DNA from: Neolentinus lepideus HHB14362 ss-1
Lineage: Eukaryota; Basidiomycota; Agaricomycetes; Gloeophyllales; Gloeophyllaceae
NCBI GenBank assembly: GCA_001632425.1
Contig: KV425606.1
Location: forward strand, 165,797 to 219,020
Reading direction: 5' to 3'
Length of the DNA stretch: 53,224 nt
The notes beneath the pieces are model-generated. The model had not been told where the DNA came from. It did no database searches and was given only the letters and a program-made list of their open reading frames with translations. The first letter of the stretch is position 1; the number at the start of each line of letters is the position of its first letter. The position numbers and the translations under genes were made by a program. Shown one piece after another: positions 1 through 9,113 of this stretch.

Positions 1-528
1 GCCTACATAGGAGTAAGGAAACTCACTTTCAGTGCGATAGCCTTCGAGCACTCGTGGCATAAGTTTTTCCTGTGAAACGTTAAAGAGTAGTTCAGTAACG
101 ATTAACGCAGACTGGTGACTAGTACTTGCTTGGCAGTAGTCCCTAGCCATGTCCCTGCAGCGCTATTATCAGACGAGCCGGCAGCGAAGAAATACAACGA
201 AATTAATACCCACCGAATTGCGATCTCTTCCTCAGTTAGCAAGGATTCGAGGTTGAGTGGATCCTATATTCTGTGTGAGACGATTGACGACGTGAAGGTT
301 CTGGGCCTCGAAGGGCAAAGCGGTCGAACATAAGGAAGGTGCACACCTCCCAGTCGAACTTAACAAACTCTATTCATGCATGAAATATCACATCGTGTGA
401 AGATAAGTGTGATATAGAGGATGCGACGGGAGCTTACTGCTTGCAGTACTTGTGGAGGCGAACCTCGCACGATGCACGACAGGAAGGAAGGAACGGAGTC
501 GAAACCGGACTAACTTCGATGCGTACAT
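1..528 (-). pseudogene. GCDH copy 1, N-terminal part (runs off the left edge)
   Basis: 5' portion of a mitochondrial glutaryl-CoA dehydrogenase (FAD-dependent acyl-CoA dehydrogenase of lysine/tryptophan degradation). Exons seen on the minus strand: 528-438 encodes an Arg/Ser-rich mitochondrial-type leader ending in an RARFAS motif; about 264-214 encodes the [13 protein letters not shown] helix; 154-130 encodes DMARDYCQ; 69-27 encodes [14 protein letters not shown]. The third exon is followed by a GC rather than GT donor. The first and second exons do not join in frame by any obvious splice, so this copy is scored as a pseudogene. The catalytic half lies outside the window. Confidence 0.75.
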
Positions 529-789
529 GGTTCTAATTCTTCTGTCAGCTAGTACTGGCGTAAGTGTATCATTCGCATTGCAGTATGGGGACGCTACCTT
601 GAAGCAGATGCTCTTCGAAGTTCAAGTCTCCGTCGGAAATGAAGTGTTCAGGTGATGAAGAAGTTCCGATGTCTGGGGTAGATCTAAGATACTGTTGGGG
701 TAGGGTTCGTCCACCAAGGACCAATGGACCATGGACTGGTGGACCGGCACGCTTGTGGCGAAGAAATAAGATTTTCTAGGTCCCTATCA

Positions 790-2560
790 GCTCTCGCGTT
801 CGACGCCATGCTGATTTGCTTTGTTTTTTACGGATCAGTTTCTCTTGAATCAAAGAACTTCTGCAAATAATATGCCATCCTGGCATCGTGAGTTGAGAGC
901 ATATTGGTGGCGGGAATCAGCGAGACCTGCCAATTTTCCAAACAGCCACAATCGAAAGTACCGTGTTTCATCGTATCGATGCACCTGCGTGTCGTTCGAC
1001 TGCTTGTGCTCTTGGTCTTTGTTCCCGTCTCAAAAATTAATGTTACTCTGATGCTTCTATGGTCATCTGTCAAATGCTGCAAATACGCATCCCGGCGACA
1101 TATAGCATGAATCTGCGTCGACGTCCTCTCGATACGGAGTACAGTTACTCAGTATCCCTTGGCTACTGCTTGAATCCAAGGAAATCGATAGAGGGCTAAC
1201 CCTTGGTTGTGACTGTACCGTGACGACTCATGCCTTAACCGGCGTGGACAGTGCGGTAGTGGAAGATAGACACGGAGATGATATCGGGCACGTTCTTCGG
1301 CCTGGCTGTGATCCAAGCCGTGCAAGAAGAGGTACTTCCCCCCCTAACGTCTTGGCACGAGATAACTTACGCAGTCGAACTGCGTTGATTTCCAGCTCTG
1401 TACGATGCCAAGTGTATTCCTCAGTGCGACGGCTCCTCCACGGCAGTAATTCACCGACGGTAAGGCCATTTGCACGCAAAGTACGCATGCACAGGCAGGT
1501 CATGGTGCTCCTATACGATGCGAGGATCCGGGCCATACCGTCGCTCGTAAACAGTTGAGCGGAGCAGAGACACGCGGGTATCCTACGCGGATACAGTGTA
1601 TATTCGGCATGATCCTCACAAGGATCTATGTGCCGGTGTCTGGAATTGCGCAGAATGAGTGACGGCTGTTCGACATCGAAGAGGGCAATACGGCTTTCGC
1701 TCACTTCAAGCACATTGGCCATCTTCCGCATCTCGTCTCTGGACGATTGTACTTCAAACTGTGGGCACGACTGGACGAGATATCGGAGGTCCCTTGGGTC
1801 TTGGAGTCAAACAAAGTGGTTTTGTAGAGGGGTGATTCCGATATCGTGGCTGTTCGGAAGCGACGGTGGCCTTGGTGCCGCTCACAGCGGCCTATGTATT
1901 TTGGGAGGCAGGAGGCAGGAGCGGAACGTTACGTGCCACACAATACGACTTCATCGCAAATCATTCCACCGGTTGCGTTGACTACTCGCCACCAGTGCTA
2001 TTCAAACGAACATCTTCCAAGCAACAAGGAACCTGCAACATTATGGACGCATGATTCACTTGGCTCTAGGATTCAAGACCGCACCGTGATATTCGACTGG
2101 GAGTCCGTCTTCGAGATCGACGACGGAGACTACAGCGATGTTCTAGATTTTCTTTGGGTGATCTTGATCGGGAACGGAGACCGTCGATGAAGTAGGAGGA
2201 CAAGATCTGTGCCACAGGCATTCGATCGGCTCTGTTGATGATATGCTTTGATCGGCTTTGTCTCTGTGGGTCCCCACCTCCGACGCTTATCTCTCGGCGC
2301 TCTAGGAGTCATTGCCTTTGCACGGAATTGAAGCTGGTGTTACGGCAAACGATTAGGAATACCATATTCGCAATGCGAGTTCACTTTCAATGATGGAGGT
2401 GAAGAGTCTTAATACGCATCTTTCCGGATCGGAAGGGACAGAACACGACGTTATCGGACTGAGGCGGATGGATTTGGTGTCGTATGAGATAACAAACGAA
2501 TGATCCCAGTACCTTCATAAATCACTAATCCCTGTCGGTCATATCATCGCCACATCTCCA
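790..2560. repeat. Conserved block E, unit 1 (no gene recognised)
   Basis: About 1.8 kb present in all four units between GCDH and gene D. No frame on either strand stays open across the copies. The best candidate trace is on the plus strand near 2,060-2,190, where a frame containing IFDWES and an acidic DDGDY stretch ends at a stop in three units. A minus-strand trace at 1,228-1,731 is open only here. It is probably a decayed gene or flanking sequence; I cannot name it. Confidence 0.4.
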
Positions 2561-3083
2561 TCTCACGGCGACCGCAATTCGGCCCCTGGTGACTAAAAAC
2601 CGGTGCTGAAGAATCCACTGAAATTTACGCCCGTTACTGTGTTATGTTTTGCTATTATTCGACAGCGAACCGGAGGTGTGAGGTGATCGCAATGGTCGCT
2701 CTTCTGTTCCCCGTCCTCAAGGGAGCCGTGGCCTTTGCATCGGACGCTCTTATGCGGGAGAGTGGATTTCGACGAATCGATTCGCTCCGCCGAATGGTAT
2801 ACAAGAGAATCTTTATAGACAAGGAAGCGGCCCAGACCTCTTTGTACAGTTGTCGTGCCCCCTACCATCACCTTTGACTTGATTCTACGAGATTCAGCGC
2901 CGCGTACGAATTCAAGTTCAATCTGTATCCTCCGCTCGCCCTCTTGGGATCCGGTATATATCCGGTAGACTTCGTCCTCCCGGGTTCCTCAGTATGGCAG
3001 GTCCGGTTCGATATCCATCTCCGACCGTTCATATGGCTTCGCATCCATTATCGTGTTGTCCGTAATCCCGGCCGTATTCACCG

Positions 3084-3773
3084 TCACATCTTCGGACGTT
3101 TGCGCGGTGGACCCAAGAGTATGATATCGCATGTTCGATTGGCTGCGGTTAGACTAGCCATTGACACCCAGATGCCTGCCCTCGATAGATATACGGCACA
3201 TCCACGGGAATGATCGGTGGACTCGCCTGAGAGGTAACTTGACTCGGCTGCGATACCCTTCCGTCTCCATGCGTCAAATATCAGTGTTTGCGGGCAGGGA
3301 ACGGCGCTAGCATCTATTTGCAAGGGAGCCGTCGACGAATGCAAGGAAAACGTAAAGCCGAGGGGGCGAGGGCGGCCAGATCGCGGTTCCAATGTTTGTT
3401 ACTTTTGGACTTGCGAGGTTCATCTGTTGACCAAATGTCAGGATCCTCAAGTATGATGAGACGAAGAGGATGGGTCCACCTGCCAGTGGCACATGTTGCC
3501 GGAGGCCACTCTTCTTGTGGTCCGGCGAAGATCGGTGGTCCTATTTCCCTGCGCAGGCGACAGCTGGTGTCCGTTGATCTCGCCCTCACTTTTATATCCA
3601 GCTGAGCGCAGTTCATTTAAGTGAACGGATAGCTGCTCGACGACTGGCGCTCCGTCGCGACCGGTCGGCGAGGCGATCTCTCCCAGACTACCTGAGCGCA
3701 TGGAAGTCCTCCAGGGCCCCTTTGGAGTCTTCTACGTTCGTGTTCTGAGGCTGAGCTGCGAAAAGGATGACAT
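3084..3773 (-). pseudogene. Gene D copy 1, degraded B-like paralogue
   Basis: Minus-strand remnant related to gene B. The start ATG at 3,773 is followed by a PQNTNVEDSKGALEDF-like stretch in a shifted frame, then EQLSVHLNELRSA, then LSPAQ and TTDLRR, matching B exon 1 in order. A second exon further left contains STAPLQIDASAVP, which matches the STAPLHMNGDPV segment of B exon 2. Several frameshifts and stops interrupt it. Its neighbour to the right is gene C1. Function unknown. Confidence 0.6.
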
Positions 3774-3991
3774 CAGTCGAAAGGTGGCGATAGTGGTGTT
3801 TACTGAAAGGAAGCTTGTGGCACGCCTATCACTCTGTGAGTCCTGTTATTCGTAAGGCCACATTGATTGAACTTGATGGTTAGATACATCTTCAACAAGC
3901 TTAACGAAATACCATGTAGCCGAACAAGCGCCATCTTCACGATAAAAATTTGTACACAAGCTATGAGCATACATCTTCCTCCATTTTCGAC

Positions 3992-4744
3992 TCAGTGACG
4001 TGACCCGAAGTATTCCCCATCGACACCCATGTAATCGCTGTTGAGACCGTTATATAGCCATCCACAATTTTGTGAACAAGATGGGGAGCTCACCCATCAC
4101 GAGTTTCATCCACACTATTGCCCCACCACTTCCCGTAGTCCATGCCGCCAGGTGGTGGTGCATCCCACATGTAGGGATCTTCAGTACTTGCAGTATCGAC
4201 TGCCATACAGGATCCCTCGGCTTTGGCAAGCACGATATCGGTGTCGGCGTGACATGGCACGAAGTCCCCAAAAAAGTTTACGTCTACTCCAACCTGGGGT
4301 CGAGTCAACGGTGGAAAGAGGCTTCCAGGCGCAATATCGTATGGCAGGAGGAGGTTGGTTGTTAAAATGCGCGAATGCTCCATCTAACGACTAATTTTTA
4401 GCGACTCTTAAGAATGCTCAGAGAAGTGAATGCTATACCGGCGCGTCCGGATCTATCAACTCGCCAAAGATATTATATCTTTGGAATGCCTTGCGATACA
4501 GAGCCTTCAATCTCTCCGGATCTTCGTTCCTCGCGACATTCGCTTCGATCTCATCGAGAGCATCGCGCATGTCCTGCAAGTTGACGAACCGAGCCTCTTC
4601 CTCGGGTGACCTCGGGTTAGGCCCGCTGGCGAGGGTGCTCGCTATGTCGTTGAGGCAAGCTCGAAGCTCTGACAGATCGACGAAAGGCGCCTGCGAGTCT
4701 CGAACGTCGGCATTCTGGACTTGAGTAGTGCGCTGTGCTTGCAT
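3992..4744 (-). CDS. Gene C copy 1, unrecognised 213-aa protein (intact, 3 exons)
   Basis: Exons on the minus strand: 4744-4439, 4383-4094 and 4037-3992. Splices are phase 0 (GTATAG donor) and phase 2 (GTGAGC donor), and the total of 642 bases divides by three. Exon 1 (residues 1-102) starts MQAQRTTQVQNADV and is rich in Glu, Leu and Arg in a helical, coiled-coil-like pattern ending YNIFGELIDPDAP. Exon 2 carries a DFVPCHADTD segment and the motif EDPYMWDAPP followed by GKWWGN. A 15-codon last exon adds GDYMGVDGEYFGSRH. No signal peptide or membrane segment is seen. The exon 1 pattern and first intron match gene B, so B and C are probably paralogues. I do not recognise the family and assign no function. 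Confidence 0.72.
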
Positions 4745-5268
4745 GTTTGCAGGGCGAGGAGATCGGGGAGTGGTCGATGGTAAAAGTGAGGAACAGGATC
4801 AGTGGCACGATTGTTATCGTTTTGCGCTTCGGCATATGCCGAGCATCATGGTCACGGAGCCGCTTCGGCCCACATGGGTGCTCGTGTGGCAAAAAAGAGG
4901 TTCGTGCTGTTCGCAGGAGTTGTGAAGTGATCGTTAATAATTGATTGATTTAATGCGTCGTTCTGTGACTAGAACGTATTTGATCGCGGGTGTCGGCATC
5001 CTCTGATCATGGAATACGGTACTGATTCGACTCAAGTCGCATTTGGCGTCACATCGTTGGAGAAGAGAAACAATACGGGAAAAGAAACAGTATATCGACA
5101 TGTTTTCTAACACCCATCGCATCCTACTTTCCTTTCCTCTTCAGCCAGTATCGCGTGTGGACGCCCTCCAGAAGTGGTCGTTGAATTAACACAAGAACCC
5201 CAGCTGTACCTCGTTAAGAGTCCGTGAGGGATTACCTAGCAGAGCATAAGCACAGATTCTCGAGGCGC

Positions 5269-5929
5269 CTAGATGGAGGAGACGCACGGATAATAGTACA
5301 CATCCTTGCCTCGAGACTCCGATCCACGCGCATGTGCCGGCGCCATGGATTGCGCATAGGTATGCCTCGTGTCCATGGAAATGGTCGGCGGACCCATCTG
5401 AGAGGCCACTTGATCTGATTGAACTACTTGTTCGCAGGATTGTGGATATTGGACGGGGTCACCATTCATGTGCAGGGGAGCCGTCGACGAAGATCCAAAG
5501 CCCACGGGAGTCCGCTGCCATATCACGTCTCTAGTGTTGGCGAGGTTCGTCTATTAGCCAGAGGTTAAGGCGCATCGAGTATAACAAGATGAAGAAGATA
5601 CTATACTGGGTGTCCACCTGGTAACGGCGCAAGATTACGGAATTGCTAAGACCACTCTCTTCGTAGATCCGCCGAAGATCAGCAATCGCATCTTCCGGTG
5701 CCACCGAGAGCAAGCGACCCATGATGGTAACTTCGTGTTCGAACTCCTCTACCGCAGCACGCAGTTCATTCAAATGAACGGACAGCTGCTTGGCGACTTG
5801 TTCTTCGTCGCGAATCATGCACGAGACAATTTCTTCCAGACTCGCTTGGAGCGCTTGGAAGTCCTCCAAGGCCGTCCTCGAGTCTTCGACGGTCCCATTT
5901 TGAAGCTGAGTCGGCGAAGAAGTTGCCAT
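5269..5929 (-). pseudogene. Gene B copy 1, frameshifted coiled-coil-like protein
   Basis: Two exons by comparison with B3: 5929-5607 and 5550-5269. Exon 1 is 323 bases against 324 in B3; one base is missing near 5,645, where the B3 reading GLERFRSLAPL becomes GLSNSVILRR. Exon 2 has the same length as in B3 (282 bases) and nearly the same sequence. Start MATSSPTQLQ is conserved in all B copies. Exon 1 contains the repeated heptad-like stretch EEQVAKQLSVHLNELRAAVEE, suggesting a coiled coil. A single deletion against otherwise excellent conservation suggests recent loss, an expressed variant isoform, or a sequencing error. Confidence 0.65.
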
Positions 5930-6217
5930 CAATTGAAACTGAGGTGTGATGGTTGCGGGAAGAAAGACTGTGGCCGATTCTGTCGTTCTATCAAAATCGC
6001 CGGCCGTTGCCGGTCATCAGGCTGGACACGGTCTCTGGTAAGGGCGTCTTTATCCTCGAGCATGCGAAATTCATGGAACCTCACGGTTTGAATATATGAT
6101 CAAGATACTTTACAAGAGACAATGTCGTCGAAGGAGAGCGACTTCTGCCGTCACAGCTTAGATAGAAACTACCCTGATACATGGCCCTCCATATTCAACT
6201 CAACCATGGGTCTCGAC

Positions 6218-6465
6218 TCACTCGTCATTGTCATCCATGTCGTCGCTGCTGAAACCGCACATAATCCATCACAAATGCGCCAGTGAGGAGGAAAGCTCAC
6301 CGGTCATCAGCTTCGCCCATATTAATTCCCCCAACACGTCTCGTAGTCCATGCAGTTCGGTGATGCATTCCACATATACGGATCTTTGTTGTTTGTAGTA
6401 TCGGCTACCATACAGGAGTCCATCACATCAGCAGGTGCCATATCAGTGTCGTCGGTGTAGCAGGT
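6218..6465 (-). pseudogene. Gene X copy 1, remnant of a C-like paralogue
   Basis: Matches the second and third exons of gene C. It contains DTDMAPADVMDS, then KDPYMWNASPNCMDYET, then a premature stop after CWGN. A GTGAGC donor and CAG acceptor lead to a short last exon (6245-6218) reading DDMDDNDE and stop, parallel to the short third exon of C. No first exon was found upstream. It lies between gene B1 and the 3' end of A1. Confidence 0.6.
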
Positions 6466-6580
6466 TTCTCAGAGAAACCTGCGGCACGCCGAGCTACACA
6501 ATTTTACCCCGCAAGCAGCAGTTCAAACGCATTGGTTTCATTACATATGGACACATTCTCTGCAACTTCCGTACCGGAAC

Positions 6581-6589
6581 ATTTATATA
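6581..6589 (-). promoter_or_regulatory. Conserved TATA-like element, unit 1
   Basis: TATATAAAT on the minus strand inside a longer conserved stretch (GCTTGTATATAAATGTTCC). It lies just past the 3' end of A1 and about 120 bp upstream of the X remnant. The same context recurs at 17,180, 28,079 and 35,774, so it was probably the core promoter of the ancestral gene now left as X/F remnants. Confidence 0.4.
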
Positions 6590-6681
6590 CAAGCAAACAC
6601 CGGCTAAGCCAGTCGACTCATCTTACAACAGCTCTTCTCCTACCCTATTGATGTCCTATTCTCCTAGTCACTTGCATGAAA

Positions 6682-8450
6682 TCATCCTAATCTCGCGTCT
6701 TCTCTCGACTCGCACCAGTATCTGTTCCCGCTTAATCGCAGAAGAGAGACATCCTCTTTGTGGGTGTGTAATACCGCCGGAAGGAGGTCTGGAAAGTGTA
6801 ACCATAACGGTAGGAGAGGAAGAGCATCACAGTCCTGTTTGCTTGAGGTTTTGTTTTTGACCCTCTCAGTCGCGCGATAGGTCAAATACTCCAGCAAATC
6901 CAAGTACTTGTCGGCCTCCCTCTCTATCACCACCTCTACCCCCTTGCCCGTCTCTGGATCGTTCATCTTCGCGAACCTCACCCGACGTTCGAGACGCCTG
7001 CCACCCTTGGTCGGCGGTCGGCGTCGCATCATCCGTGGAGGAATCCTACTGGAGCCAAGGGCACAGCCGATGGGGACGCCATCTATCATGTTCCTGATGC
7101 CAGTGCTGTCACTTCGAATATCATCAGCACGTTTGACTTGGTCTGTCGGCCAGGTGTGGATACCGAGTTCAGGAAGGCCACCCGTGCAGCTATCCTGTCT
7201 GACGTCTTTGCGCATCTCGTATTCGAAGTTGTCGACGGTATATGGCAACAACGAGGCTTTACCATCACCATGGGCGGAGCAAATTGCGTGTTGCGAGGTG
7301 AAGTCGACTATGCCATCGATACACGGAGTGTACAGGCCAGACATGGCGGATGCGCTCGTGGGCGAGACCGGCCCTCGCCGTCTGACAGCGACGGCAGCCT
7401 GTCGGTGCTCCTCGACGCTATGATCCTCGAATGGATCGAACCTGAGGATATGGTGATGTTGACGACGTGGGGACCATTCGGTAACCAACTCTTGCTCTGT
7501 GTTTCTGCTGCAGTGTATGGGAGGTCTATCCGATACCAATAGAGCGTCGTGTTGTTGCAGATGATCCTGACGGCATTGCGGGTCGAACGGCTGCATGCGG
7601 GCATCTTGCTGTCTGGCGCCCACATTGTTGAAATCGACGGCAACTGGCATGTATGCCTGTGCCATGGGCTGCTGGAATGGATACCACATCGCACCTGCGG
7701 CCATCGGAGCATATGGGCTTGTGTTCCCAGTATACTCTATCCATCCCATATATTGCTGGCCATAGTCGGGTTGCAATTGTCCCTGCGCGAGGCCTTGAGG
7801 CATCGAACACTGTGCAGTGCCCTCATCCATCACCACCGGCGGGATCCACTGTTGGTAGGCGTCCAGCGACCAAATGCCGGGCTGGTAGGTCCCGTTGTGT
7901 TGTGTGAAATGCAGGTTAACGGAGGTGTGCTCCTGCATAGTCTGGTACTGGTGGGGAGGTAGCTGAGGCTGATTGTTATAGCATGGGTACTGTGGCCGGC
8001 ATGCCATCCTCGGTGGTGTGAATCGGGGTACCTTGTAGATGGGCTTTCGGCCTTCGTTACTGTATTTACTCTGTGAGGTGCCAGCATGCAAAGGGGTAAA
8101 ATGACCTGAGGCCGGCATGGCCGCACAGGTTCCGTGTACAGCGATATGTTCTTCAGCGAGGTTCGTTGTTTGTTGTGTGAAGTGATGCAACTAATAACGA
8201 AGTTCAGATGCACTCCGAGTCATCAACGATCGAATCACGCTTGACGTCGTCTCACCTCGTCATAGACAGATTGTGGTGGAAACCCGAAGTTCGGTGTCAG
8301 CATTCCAGGTGCGTTTTCATGTTCGCCCGTATCGATGCCGGTATCAATGGTTCCCATTGCCACAGCTTCAATCTGCATGGCGTCGTCTGGTGTTCTATAT
8401 AATGCAAACGGTGCAATTTCTGGTTGGAAAGGCAGGCGAGTGAAGGCCAT
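6682..8450 (-). CDS. Gene A copy 1, unrecognised 567-aa protein (intact, 2 exons)
   Basis: Exon 1 is 8450-8256 (195 bases) and exon 2 is 8190-6682 (1,509 bases), joined by a phase 0 GT-AG intron with a GAACTTCGTTATTAG acceptor region conserved in all A copies. The start ATG (MAFTRLPF) is conserved in units 1-3; upstream frames are not. The protein is rich in Pro, Gln and His up to about residue 330, with a conserved TEWPPRRQ..LRFDPFEDHS segment. The C-terminal 110 residues form the best conserved domain: a basic RRLERRVRFAKM stretch, an acidic-helical EREADKYLDLLEYL segment, then LPLLPLWLHFPDLLPAVLHTHKE. No signal peptide, membrane helix or known catalytic motif is visible. RRVRF resembles a type-1 phosphatase docking motif. 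Probably nuclear or cytosolic; function unknown. Confidence 0.72.
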
Positions 8451-8479
8451 ATAGTAAGAAGACAAAGGGGAAGGTTCGT

Positions 8480-8770
8480 GTCTGTGGTTATCACTGATTA
8501 AATGGCGCTTTTCGGCAGGCTCCGTGCGCGCTGCAACCATTGCTCTTGTTCCTTATCGGGCTCAATCGCAGTGCTAGGTTCTGCAAATCCCGCGTCTATG
8601 AAATGGACTCATGGTCCTCTTGCTGTCGCCGCTGGACAGCCTCCGTCGTTGTCGGAACTTGTGTCTCCCGCTCTGTCTAAACGTCCCGCAGGTATTTCTT
8701 GTTAAAAATGTTCCCTTTAAAGATTCTGGCTCTCGAGATCTCGAAACGGGGAAGTCTGCAGTCTCTAGCC
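8480..8770 (-). promoter_or_regulatory. Conserved upstream region of gene A1
   Basis: About 290 bp directly upstream of the A1 start, strongly conserved at 19,040-19,330 and 29,895-30,185. It contains a shared GTGATAACCAC segment and a long block around CAAGTTCCGACAACGACGG. In unit 3 one frame is open for 110 codons, but it is interrupted in units 1 and 2, so this is more likely promoter/5' leader than coding sequence. An upstream non-coding exon cannot be excluded. Confidence 0.35.
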
Positions 8771-9113
8771 ATGGAGATTTTTTCCAGGGATTGTCAACCG
8801 CAACTCAAGGAGGGTTGCACTAAAATGTGAACTCCCATGGTCTCGCTCTTATTATGCATCGTGATGACCTTGCTATTTCCCTCAGCAATCAAGACGGCTA
8901 CTTACGCACAGAAGTCCAACTAATTCGAGTGAATCGCAATTCAAGCTTTCATGAATGCAGGTACAAGTGCAGGTGCGAGAGACATTTGATTCTATGTTGC
9001 TTCCTTGTTTCCTTCCTTTATGAACTGTGCTTGCTATTACATTGTAATAGTATATGAAAGTGAAGCGCAATATAATAGACGTTTCATGATCCATCTCTTG
9101 AGATCAGTTAGCG

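Noticed and set aside
6908..7542. Long plus-strand frames opposite gene A1 (171 and 134 codons), repeated opposite A2 and A3
   Set aside because: They are shadows of the conserved minus-strand coding sequence.
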